Source: Helicostylum pulchrum (lineage: Eukaryota; Mucoromycota; Mucoromycetes; Mucorales; Mucoraceae). From it: a DNA stretch of 64,000 nucleotides. The position numbers were made by a program, and so were the translations under genes. Below the pieces are notes generated by a model. It was not told the DNA's origin and searched no databases. It saw only the letters and a program-made list of their open reading frames with translations. Shown here one piece after another: positions 1-10,596 of this stretch; position 1 is the first letter of the stretch, and every line of letters begins with the position of its first letter. Location: assembly GCA_025677825.1 (NCBI GenBank), contig JAIXMO010000012.1:186001-250000 (forward strand), read 5' to 3'.

Positions 1-585
1 GTCATCATGTTGTACGCGGTTACGAATCCGTTGGTAATTATATGAATCTAGAAAGTGCAATTATTGAAACAAACGTTGCGTCGGCTACAACGGGTGTACT
101 TGAAAACCTGAAAAGACATCGCGATATCTCCATTGCGTTCCTTCAAATGTTGGATCGTAAATCTAAACTGGAAGCAAATCAAATTAGTACCTTTTATAAA
201 AAACTTTCGGCTAATAAGGCTAAAGTGAACCAAAACCGTGGTGTTCCTGGCTTAGAATCTGAAGTAGCAAGATTAGACGCAGTTATTAAAGTGGTAAATA
301 TTTGTGTATGTGTATGTGTGTATATATTTATTGATATATGTATATATATATATATTTTATATATAGGATTCTGAAGAAATGTTATTTCAACAAAGAAGAC
401 GAACTTATATTCATTACTGCGTTGCAACTGAAGTATCTTACTTACATAAGCAACAAGCTTTTGTCTCTTTACTCTATCAAAATTTTGTTCATGAACAGCT
501 TCAATATGCTCGTAGAACGGTTGATAATTGGAAAGCTTTAGAGGCTCTTTTATGCGAGATGCCTAAACCGGAGGACTTCGCTTAG
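1..585 (+). CDS. MVP1: Sorting nexin MVP1/SNX8-type, C-terminal part (5' partial)
   Basis: The reading frame is open from the window edge, so the N terminus with the PX domain lies outside. Exon 1 runs to 293 and exon 2 is 367-585, separated by a 73-base GT-AG intron rich in TG/TA repeats. The visible part of about 170 residues is helical and charged. It fits the C-terminal BAR-like region of fungal Mvp1: the segments GVLENLKRHRDISIAF, QQRRRTYIHYCVATEV and QLQYARRTVDNWKALEALL match the family pattern as I remember it. Mvp1 binds endosomal phosphatidylinositol 3-phosphate and helps retrograde, retromer-linked sorting from endosome to Golgi. The stop TAG is at 583-585 and AT-rich 3' sequence with AATAAA follows near 708. 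The assignment rests on pattern memory. Another PX-BAR sorting nexin is the main alternative. Confidence 0.7.
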
Positions 586-817
586 ATCCTTGACCCAAAT
601 TCCCTTACTCTTTTCTCTTAAAAAAAAAGATATACCCCCCAGAAAAAAATCTTTACCATATACATATTTATATATCATATCATGTATGACCAATTTTTAC
701 ACTATAACAATAAATTTTGATTTGAAAATAGATTTTATTATCAGTGCTTTTATCTGAACACCACCGCAACACTTGTTCATAATAAAGAGGTTCTTCTCAA
801 AAACTTAAAAAACCCAG

Positions 818-1617
818 ATTGTACTGCTGTGTGATCCAACCCAATTGAATCTCCCAGGATTTTTTACGGCAGGAGACTACAAGTACCGAAACCGTAAAAA
901 AGCTTCGGATGAGTATAAGGCTACGGCCGTTTTATCCCAAAGCTTTAATGATGCTCTCTTCTCTCAACGGTCAAATATTGTCAGTGAGTCTGATTTTGAC
1001 GTAAGTACAAACACAAACCCATATTTTGTGATTTCATTATTCTAAGAGCGGAAGGCACTTATAAAATCCATTCGGCCAATTGATGTATGTGCTGCAATCA
1101 GTAAACATTTGCCTAATAACTTGAAACTTTTACTTTCAAATGACCTTGCGAAGGAGTACTCCCTGTTGAATTTATCTGTTAAACTCTGGGTCTGTAAAGT
1201 AGACAAAGGTCTCTTAGACTGGTCCGAATATATGCTTGTGTATAATCGTATTTATTTCGGTTTTAACAATATCATACCTAAACACTTGCGGAATACTTAT
1301 TTCGACTATCCAAATGTGTTGGAAGGAGCTGTTCGATACTTGTTTGACGCACTTCAGAATTCTGACGTATACAGTAAGCCTCGTATATTATCTATAGAAC
1401 ATTCGGCAACCTCTTTTTCAATATTCCTAAAGTCAAAGTCTAATGCTATTTTGAATATACGTACGCCGAAACTATATTATTTATGATTTCAGCACTGATA
1501 TTTTTATAAACAGATATTTCTCTCGAGTCTACAATGTTATCGTTTTCACGTTTAAATGAAAATGGTTTAGTAAAAGAAATTCGGAACTACAACTACTTTG
1601 TACCTGATATCCCGTAA
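818..1617 (+). CDS. Unrecognised protein, 5' end unresolved
   Basis: Three exons join in one frame: about 818-1000, 1049-1460 and 1514-1617, with introns of 48 and 53 bases that have good GT and AG ends. The product of about 230 residues includes LSNDLAKEYSLLNLSVKLWV and DWSEYMLVYNRIYFGFNNII and ends FVPDIP followed by TAA. It has no signal peptide or obvious motif. An in-frame stop lies at 806-808, and an acceptor-like CAG ends at 817, so the true start is probably in an upstream exon that I could not place. I do not recognise the family. It may be a complete small gene or a 5'-truncated remnant. The regular codon periodicity and phase-consistent splicing favour a real coding sequence. Confidence 0.5.
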
Positions 1618-1734
1618 GATATAAATACAAAAATGCCATAAGTATATATACTAATACTAGTGTACATTTTTTAACATTCGTTCTTGTAACAAAAAAAAAC
1701 GTCTCACGAAAGAAAAACAGTAATAGAACTTTTT

Positions 1735-3589
1735 TTATTTTAAACGTACAAATTCAATCATCATTTCACAATGATCAGTATGCGGGAATAAATCAACACA
1801 AACGGCTCTAGAAGGTTTGAAAGGCATACCTTTAAATCGGTTCGATGTTGGTCTACATAAACCTATTAAATTTGGCATTGCTTGCTTTACATCACAAGAT
1901 ATAAATATAACCTTTTCTATTTGTTCTGATTCTCGAACTGCTCTAATGACACTTGTATGAACTCCATTTCTAGGAGGATCCAATACAGCTATCACACTTT
2001 CATTTTTTTCTCTGACTACTACATCAATCTTTTCTTCTACTTTACTGGCAAAATATTCCGCATTTGTTATATCTGTATAAAATAAGTAACACATAAATAT
2101 TATTATTATTTTAGTAAACTTACTATTCAGTAAAGCATTTGCTTTAGCATCAACGATTGCTTCTGGTATCATTTCAATGCCCACAACTCTATCTACCGAT
2201 TTAGCCATCGTGATACCAATGGTGCCTGTACCACAACAAAGATCCAACAAAGTTGTCTTTTTATTTGTATTACACCATTCTGCACATTGAGAGTACAGGA
2301 GTTCAGTTGCAGGTGTATTTACTTGAAAGAACGCATTACTAGAAATACGAAACTTACAACCCAACAGTTCCTCATACACGTACCCATCACCTGTCAATAT
2401 CTCTGTCATTCCTTTATCCGTAATACCATTAGAGGCGCCATTCCATACTTGTAACATTAACGTAGTAGTATTAATTTGATCTCGATCTTTCAAGTTGTTC
2501 CAGTAACGAATTAATTTTTGTTTTTCTTGTTGTACTTGATCGTCCGTTAAATCGGTTGTGTTCATTTGAATTAATATCATGACATCGCCTGTGCGTTGTG
2601 TCTTTGTCATGATGGATCTCCAAACACCTAATTTCTCTACTCGGTCGTATACATCATACTTTGATTCATCTACGTAGACTTCCATAGCTTTTGCTACTTG
2701 CTTAGCCTTTTCGGATACATGTAAACAATCATCTGAATTTAATACAGCTGTAATACCATCTCTGTATAACCCTAATAAAAAGCCTACTGTCTTTTTACCG
2801 CTTAAATCTCTGCCTATCGTAAATTCACATTTTGTTCTGTATCCATTAATTAATGGTGATTGAATAGTGTCTAATAATTCAATATCCATATCTTCACTAC
2901 AAGAAGAAAAAAAAATCAGAATTCCAATAATTAAATAATACGTTTCCAAAAGATATTTACAGTGTATTTGTCCATGCTATTTGAGCCTTTCCTTCATCAG
3001 AAATTTCAGGTAAGGCATTGACCTTTTTACGTAACGTATTTAAATAACGGAAACCTAATTTATGCTTCTTTGCTATTTGCTTAGCATAAGGAACACTTTT
3101 TTTTAAAAAAAAAAACGAAAAATTAGTAAACCTGTCAAAAAATATGAGCACCTTTTTTTTTCTTACTTGTGAAGCGGAGTAACTTGATCTGCTAATTTCT
3201 CTGCAGGTGCTCTGGTATCATCAACGACTGCTTCCATGCTCTTTTTCTTCGCTTCAAACCGAGTTCTAAACACTTCCTCGGATACTTTACTATACTCTGT
3301 AGACAAGACTTTTTTCTTAAATTCGACACCTTGTAATTTAGCCATAGCAGCACGAGCAGCTTCTTCCGTCTATCAATAAAAACATAATTATGAATTCTCT
3401 CGTAAAGTAAAGAGGGGTTTTTTTTTATCTAGGTACCTCAAAGTTCATATAAGCGTATTCCCACTTTGGTGCCTTTTTAAATCGATGAAGGTCAAATGTC
3501 TGTAAAAGTTTTTTAACAGACCCGATTTCATGAGCAGGTAAATTAACAATTTTGACACGATGAATAAATACAGGTTCTTTTGGCACCAT
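1735..3589 (-). CDS. TRM2: tRNA (uracil-5-)-methyltransferase, TRMT2A/Trm2 type
   Basis: Five exons (3437-3589, 3167-3369, 2961-3095, 2124-2896, 1735-2072) give a 533-residue protein with phase-consistent introns of 51-71 bases. The N-terminal ~90 residues look like the RRM fold of vertebrate TRMT2A (YAYMNFETEEAARAAM). The C-terminal half is a class I methyltransferase: LLDLCCGTGTIGI binds S-adenosylmethionine, VLDPPRNG is motif IV, and ISCD holds the cysteine nucleophile that attacks C6 of uracil. HCEMMIEF near the end supplies the general-base glutamate. The family makes 5-methyluridine at position 54 in the T-loop of tRNAs. The start ATG at 3589 gives a clean RRM. The gene converges with the hypothetical gene that ends at 1617. 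Confidence 0.92.
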
Positions 3590-4319
3590 TGTAAATGATT
3601 CTAATAGATATAGTTTTTAGTCTTAAGTGCGACAACAAAAAAGAGAAAAGACGCAATAATTACTTATAAAATTTTTGGCAGCTTGAAGCATTTTTTGGGT
3701 GAGGGAAAATTTATTGTAACAGTGAGGAACCAGGGCATTTACTTTTGTGGAAAGACAGAGGCACAGGGCTTTTTTTTAAAACTACGGCCAATAGAACCTG
3801 TTTTTCCCCTTACTTTATTGGACTCAAGGTAACTCCCAGGATAGAAATAGTTGTGTTATCTTTTAAGGCTGATAATTTATATGTACTCCATTTGTACTAT
3901 GTTTCTTTTAATGATGCTTTCTATTCACGAAAAAGATAAACTAAAATAAAATGAACTTGTGCAACTAAGGCTTCATCTTCCAGTCATTATAGCCAACTGA
4001 GCGATCCGTGGTATCATTTAATCCTGTAGGTATATCGAAAAGTTGCATATTCGGCTAGGTTTCAAAATATTGGAGTGATAATAAAAATAGATTGCAGGTT
4101 TTTTCTAAGGGGTTGAAACAGATCCAGTTTATTTAAAAAAAAATGAGGTAAACTAATAAACTTCTTTTAGTTCTCAAATTGATAAATTTTCATTAACAGG
4201 ATTAACCACGAGAAGGTAAGAAGCTATCTGATCCCAAAAAAGTGTGTGAAGCTGGACGCCCAAACTAGATTCTAGGCATAAAACTAAATAATTTTCCGTT
4301 AAAGACAATAAAGAGAGTC
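3590..4319. other. Intergenic AT-rich stretch, no gene seen
   Basis: This stretch upstream of TRM2 holds only short open frames without convincing codon structure. It presumably carries the TRM2 promoter. No repeat cassette was recognised here. Confidence 0.6.
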
Positions 4320-5587
4320 ATGGCTTCCAGTATCTCCATCCATCTTTTTAAAGCTGCGAGCGACCGAAAAGCTTGTTCAAATAAATCACCTACACCCGCC
4401 GTACCATCCGAAAAATTATCAGTGAAGAAAAAGACGCCCCCTATTGCCTATTTGGTTCTTGTATTGAATTTCTGATTTTGGTCGCCCTTCACACAGGGCG
4501 ATACAAGAGAAAATCAAGTAATCTTATATATCAATTACAGAAATGGCATTGATATCAACATCAACAGAACCGGCAAGAAGAAATACAATGAGTTAAGTAT
4601 AAAAAAATGTCTGTAATTAAACATCACCTTAACTATGTTGTTGCGAATATAGATGACGATAACAGTTCTGACGATAGTGTCGATAGCCATCCTCAACGGG
4701 AACCAAGTTCGCCATTACCAGAGGCTAATGTACAACCGGAGGAGTTTGGCTCGTTTGTGAAGATGGAACATATAGCAGTTATCAAACAGAGAATTCGAAT
4801 TATTATGCCGAAATAATGACAGCCAGAAAATATGTCCTGACATCGCAGGAGTTGGGAATATTTGGAATGAACGAAGAAAATGAGCATACATATGATAATA
4901 GCAGCATAAACCGCAAGTATGACAGACGCGATTATTAATGACAAAAATATGCCCGAAACAAAAAGGGAACTTGAGTTCACAGTAGATAATGTATCTCCCT
5001 TATTTAAATATGTCTTCCCCGCGAATAGTCAACTGTCGTACAAATGGTAAGTAAGCATTTTTAAACATTAAAAGACTACGTGCGAGGCAAAGCTGACAAA
5101 ACTATAATTTAATGCTAAATTAATTGAAGGGAAAAAGCTTCTGTTGCACCTGCTAGTAATGACTGACTTCGTTTTGGTCGCAAATGGCCACGAAGTTGGC
5201 TGCGGTGAAATCAAACCTCCTGGTACTTCGTTTCGATTATTAGAGGAAGATCGAGCTAGGTCTGCTGAAATCCTTAAACGACAACTCTATGTTCGTATGT
5301 TGAAAAGTAAAAACCCAAAAGAGTTTGTTACTTTTGGATATGACATCGAACTTTATATTATGGTATTCGACTTTGAAAATTCCTGCCGTTATCAATTTTA
5401 CGAAATTGAAGCTTCCCGTTTCGCCCGAACTCTACATAAATATCGAAGAAGAAATGTATTTATCTTAACACATAGTTGCTAGATTTTTCTTATTTCAAGT
5501 TTGGCCGAAGAAGGAGATGCATTAAAACCATATGTTTTCCGTGATTATCTCGACTTGTTAAAGCCAGCTATCACTTTTAAAAATTAA
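4320..5587 (+). pseudogene. Degenerate ORF of a Mucorales-type expanded family
   Basis: Coding-like blocks succeed each other but change frame. 4320-4478 encodes a 52-residue piece with VKKKTPPIAYLVLVLNF. 4607-4816 is acidic and serine-rich (DDDNSSDDSVDS). About 4760-4940 (ARKYVLTSQELGIFGM) lies in a shifted frame. 4912-5049 reads VDNVSPLFKYVFPANSQLSY in yet another frame and ends at a GTAAGT donor. 5144-5482 contains VANGHEVGCGEIKPPGTS and SAEILKRQLYVRML. About 5500-5587 reads LAEEGDALKPYVFRDYLDLL and ends in TAA. The piece near 4425 resembles AKKKTPLEMYQRLLALTNF at about 55.9 kb, which suggests related family members. At least two frame changes are not explained by obvious introns, so I call it broken. 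The function of this family is unknown to me. Confidence 0.5.
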
Positions 5588-5720
5588 TAAAGATATTGTC
5601 ATTATGAATATGCTATGGGTTAAAAATAAAAATCAAGAGAAATTATCTCCAAATGACTTGTAAATAACTATGTATATTTTAAAAAAAAACTTTTTATTCC
5701 TTTCTTTTTTGTTTTCTTTT

Positions 5721-8700
5721 TTAAGCATTAGAATCTTCATCTATTAATGATACAATATCAGATAACTCCCTTAATATTTCAGGATCGGTAGTAGGTTTCA
5801 ACATGGACAACATTAACTTTTCTCTTACAACAGGCATATCTAAAATACGATTTGCAATATCATAAACCGACAAGATGTCTTCTTCTTTTTTATCTTGTGA
5901 GTTTGTCTTATTGTTGTATTGAGATAAAGCCTCTAAAGAAGGTTTCTTTTGTTGTTGACCATTTGAATTATTGCGCCTTCGAATACCATCGCCGCCACAA
6001 ATTAAAGAACGAATGAGTTCCATACCACGTTTTGTTACCAAACCAAATTGAGGGTTACCACTTTCAGCTAAAGTGATACATAATCGAATAATCATCATTC
6101 CAATACTCTTATTAACTTGTAATAATTCTTGTTTTAAAGATTCATTTTCGGCAATAGATACAATATTGTATAATCCAATAATAGTTAATTCTAATGTAGC
6201 TAATTGATTTGAAGTCATTGCGTTCATGACTCTTCCATCTGTTGAAAAGAAATCTCTTCTAATGACAGCAGTTAATTCTATCCAAATTTCTTGTAATAAT
6301 GTCTTGTCATTGATAATGATAGAGTGTAATAATTGTCTATTTTGATAATGTACAGTTAATTTCGTCCAAGTTTCAATAGATAATAATGAATAATAAGTAT
6401 CTGGTCCATTGACTAAGAAGTCATGTATCAACTGAATAAATATGCTTGCTGTATTTTCATCTTTTAGAACCAAAAACATTGAAATATTTGAGTAGATGAT
6501 CAAGATAGTTTTACGGAAATCCAATGTATCCATTTTGCGTATACCAACAAACCATGCTTCTTCCTTTCTTCTTGTTTTTTGTATAATATCCATTAATAAT
6601 GAAACAAATCGATGATGTTTAGCTAAATATTCCATATTTTCATTCATAAATGATAGATTGCGTAAAATGTTAAATATACAAAGACACCTTTCTCTAAGTG
6701 AAATCCAATTGTCTGATGTTGACTTTTCTAATTCTGGAATTAAACTCTTCATTTCATCCAATGACATATCAAATAATTCCGTATAACTTAATTGATTTTC
6801 ATTCACAATAGAATCACTTAATATATCTTGTTCTAAATAATCCAATAACACGTCTAATAAATCTTCACACTGTAATAAGGGTAAATTATGTTGTTGTTGA
6901 TTCACTGTCAATATAGTCAAAATGTTTAATGCATTCGTAATCTCCATCTTCATTCCAGATTTAAGTGACATAATCAATGCTTGGATATCAATAATACCCA
7001 ATTCATTCAAGTGGGGTACGGGTGGTTTGATCTCAAACTTGTCAAAGTATTTTAAGTCAATACCACCGTATGTTTCTACATTACGAGTCTTCGGTATATA
7101 TGTAATTTGTTGATGCTGTTGTTGACTTTTATTATCTATTCCAGGAGAACATGGTACTGATGATGGCTTTGGTGAGGGTGTACCATTTACAATAGATGCA
7201 TCTCCTTTTATAGATGTACTCTTTGATGGGCTCATAATAGGCGTTTCAATTTGTTGATGTTGTTGACGTGGTGTAGAATGTGTACTGCCCGGTGTAGCTG
7301 ATTGACGAGGAATAGGGGATGAATGACCTTGTATAGGTGATTGTTGTATATATCCTGACATTGAAGCATTGTAACTCTTGGGTGTTTGATCTTCCATAAG
7401 CGCTACATCCTACGTTATATATACACATCAATAACTACGCTTAATTGCAAATACATATCATTTCTTTTTTTTTTACCTGAGGTGATGCATATGTTGGAAT
7501 AGATGGGTTATTTAAAGAGGGTGATGCACTGCCCATACTTTGTTGAAGCATAGCTTGTTGTTGTTGTTGCTGTTGAAGGTGCTGATGGTGTTGTTGTTGC
7601 TGTTGATGATGCTGTTGCTGTTGTTGTCTCAGCTGTTGCAACTGTTGAGCTTGCTGCTGCTGTTGCGCTTGTTGCTGTGCTTGCTGCTGTGCTTGCTGTT
7701 GAGCTTGTTGTTGAGCTTGCTGTTGAGCCTGTGCTTGCTGTTGAGCTTGTGCTTGTTGTTGAGCTTGTGCTTGTGCTTGCTGTTGAGCCTGCTGCTGTGC
7801 TTGTTGTTGTTGCTGTTGCTGTTGCTGCTGCATACTCATCTGCTGCATATAACGATTATTATTCGCCTGAGAAGGTATAACACGCGCCATTTGGGGCGAA
7901 GGGGAAATGCCATTTCCTTGTTGGAAGTTCTGTACAGGTGAACCCACATTAGGATTCATGGGTGACACTATCAATGCGAATCAATAACGCGCTTTTAATA
8001 TAAAACCATAAAAAGAAAACTTACCAGCATAATCAGATCCAATTCTAGCACCAGCCATATGAGGACTATTACCAATGACAGGAGAGCTAACAGTATTACC
8101 CGCGAAATGAGCGTTATTAAGTGCTGGAGATTGACTAGGAGATTGCTTGGCTAAAAGGAGGATATACAACTTAAGTTTACTGTCCTAATCAAAACTGTTG
8201 TTTTGATATTAATGTATTTACCTCTGTTCATGGCCATAGCAGCTTGTTGTTGTTGTTGAAACATAAGTGCTTGAGGTGTATTTGCCAACATGTTTGGATT
8301 ACCTTGATACATGGCTCTATTTTGGAATTGGGCCTGAAGTGCAGCTAAATAAAAAATTAATTTAATAAAAATATACGATTTATTTTTTTATACATATTTT
8401 TACCTTGGTTATTTCCCAAGTTCATCAAGTTTTGAGGAGAGTAAGCAGATTGAGGGTGAGAAGTCTGACGAAGATGTTGCTGTTGTTGTTGAAGAGATGC
8501 AACATTCATACCATTCATTAAAGATGGGTTAGCTTGAATAAAAGGATTCATACTATTCAGGTCAGTTTGATCAAGACTACCAAAATCGTTTTGGCCAAAC
8601 CCCAAGTTAGTACCGAGATTGGCAGGATTAAAAGGTACTCCACCTAACCCTGTACCACTTAAAGGATTAAATTGTTGCATGTCTTGTGGTTGTTGCTGTT

Positions 8701-8824
8701 GTTGTTGCTGCTGTTGGTGGTGTTGTTGCTGTTGAAAGGACATCATCATATTAGGATTAGGTTGGTTAGGTTGGTTATTCATTGCCATGCTCTGTTGAGC
8801 GACTGAAAAAAGTTTAGGATCCAT
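5721..8824 (-). CDS. SWI1: SWI/SNF chromatin-remodelling subunit SWI1-like (no ARID domain seen)
   Basis: Five exons (8404-8824, 8222-8344, 8025-8150, 7477-7967, 5721-7409) encode 949 residues. The first ~390 residues are Gln/Asn/Met-rich with long polyglutamine and QA repeats, like the prion-like N terminus of yeast Swi1. The conserved C-terminal part contains VETYGGIDLKYFDKFEIK and PHLNELGIIDIQALIMSLKS, typical of fungal SWI1/ARID1 helical-repeat C-terminal domains, then armadillo-like helices to the end. Members act in the nucleus in the SWI/SNF ATPase complex and help recruit it to promoters. The AT-rich-interaction (ARID) domain that normally lies between the Q-rich and C-terminal parts is not present in any exon I could assemble. 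The ATG at 8824 is the first in-frame start and is preceded by A/T-rich leader sequence. Confidence 0.82.
7555..7840 (-). repeat. CAG/CAA/GCT coding microsatellite (polyQ and QA tract)
   Basis: This imperfect trinucleotide array lies in exon 4 of the SWI1-like gene. On the gene strand it is CAA/CAG with interspersed GCT/GCA codons, giving polyglutamine broken by QQA and QA repeats. Length is likely variable between strains. The open frames on the other strand are shadows of this array. Confidence 0.9.
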
Positions 8825-10596
8825 CCAAACTTTAAAATATTGCCTTTTAAAAAAAAATAAAGTCGCGTATTTGAATTCAAGTTGTTAAACTAGAAAGAAA
8901 AAAAAATTGTTAATAAACTGTAATCCGCGTAATTTTAAAACATAAAAAAAAAATCTTACAATAAACTCTTCTTCTTTTGTTTTTCTATATATTTTTTTTT
9001 AAAAAAAAAGTATTACTTATCGTTTCTATATTAGGATACTGTTTTATAAGTCTTTTTTTTTTTTGTTGGACGAAGAGTGTTTAAATAGAACGGCTTTTTC
9101 TTGAGAAAAGGGTTTTTTTTTTCTCAGTCAACACTACTTTTTTTTGAAGCACCTCCTTATTTTCGCCACAGAATAAGCAATTTTAAATGATTGGATAAAA
9201 GTAAAGATGACGTAAGCTATATTCCTCTTCGCGAGGAACGAGTCACTGAGGTACAGTTTTTACATAGCATACGCGGGGCGTTAATGTTTTTCGGGGCGTG
9301 GATTTTGAGAGAGGGGGGAGTGGAAGAAGATTTCGTTTCAATAATGCAAAAAAATACAGTACAGGGAAGCTTCATATTTGACTGATAGCATTAGTAAATA
9401 GTACACTATGATGAAGAAAGAAAACTTTGTTAAGAGCGAAAATGAGTTATACTGATAAGATGTTACATTATACTTGTTGAATGATATAACTATTTACAAA
9501 TGTATGTTTATATGTGTTAGGCTTTAACATGATTTCATTTACAAATAACACTTATCGAGACGTAATTGTCAAAGGTGTATATTCTAGTAAACAACGTATA
9601 AGTTTTTTATTATTTAGAGTAAAATATGTACCTGGCCGTTTGTGAATAATAATAACAATAGAAATACACTGTTCTGAAAATCAAGATGGCTGCTGAAATG
9701 AAAAAAGAAGGTGTCCTCTTGGTAAAGTATCTGTTATTATTTATAATAAAACCAATTTCAAGGTAGAACTTTTTATTATATTCTTTCAAGGTATATTGAA
9801 ACTCTTTAGTACTCTGCTTGGACTTTATTCGCTCTTCTTGGACTTTTGCTCTGCATGGACTCTTGCTCTGCATGGACTCTTGCTCTTCTTGGACTTTTTG
9901 CTCTGTTTGGAATTATTTATTCTGCTTGGATCTTTGAGTGGTGCTAGTAATACTTTTATGGTTTTTGGTGCCAACCGGTGTGGTTATATTGACAAGCTCT
10001 ATTTAAATGTATATTATTAACCGCGCTAAATAATAGCTCTATTTTTTGGTGTCTATAGCATTGCTTTATGCTCTGCCCAAATAAAAAAAACCGCAATCAT
10101 TTATAAATAATATTTCCAATCATGCGTAAAATAAAACATTAATTTCTTTTGACAAAAACTATAAGATTGAAACAATAGAATGGAGATAATAGCTCCCTCG
10201 ACCTACGCATCATCACCAAAAGTGGTATTGGCCCTTTTGACACCTCCAACGGATATTTTGCAGCCTCTCGCCCCTAAAGTGCACTTAAATTATGTAAACA
10301 AAGTCCTCAGCTCTTCCTCATTAAAAGCACACTTTTTTTTCACTCGACCCTCAAATTGGTTTATTGGAGAACTACAATTTTATATATATAAAAAGAATAA
10401 TCTTATAACTGCCACAAAGTTGGTTACTTCAGAGTTTTTAAAAGTTATAAGTAAAGAAATAAAAAAAAGAAAGAGAATAAAAGGTGTAAAATGAAAAAAA
10501 AAATCACAAAACAGCAAAAGTCACGTTTTTATAAATCGACTTGTAACGAGAACGTGTGTCAAGATTCATCCTTACTTTTTTTTTTCCATTTAAAAC
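8825..10596. other. Long intergenic region between divergent SWI1 and COG1 genes
   Basis: The region is AT-rich with many homopolymer runs, including T-run/A-run junctions near 8994. Short open frames at 9191-9385 and 10180-10494 (104 codons) lack recognisable motifs, and I do not support them as genes. Both flanking genes start outward from this region, so it should hold two promoters. Confidence 0.6.
9811..9911. repeat. Minisatellite of about 17-20 base units
   Basis: Roughly five to six imperfect head-to-tail units are visible. The clearest are two perfect copies of GCTCTGCATGGACTCTT at 9848-9864 and 9865-9881, followed by a GCTCTTCTTGGACTTTT variant at 9882-9898. A unit length of 17 means any translation shifts frame each unit, so a coding role is unlikely. 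Confidence 0.85.

Noticed and set aside
7540..7941. Long leucine-rich open frame on the plus strand opposite the SWI1 polyQ tract
   Set aside because: It is the antisense reading of CAG/CAA repeats. Leucine runs are the expected shadow, and the sense strand carries the conserved SWI1 protein.
9610..9873. 87-codon open frame on the minus strand over the 17-base minisatellite
   Set aside because: The repeat unit is not a multiple of three, so the peptide does not repeat. The rest is aromatic and random-looking.
10180..10494. 104-codon open frame on the plus strand upstream of COG1
   Set aside because: No motif, no clear codon bias, a lysine-rich tail from an A-rich stretch, and it lies in the region expected to hold promoters.
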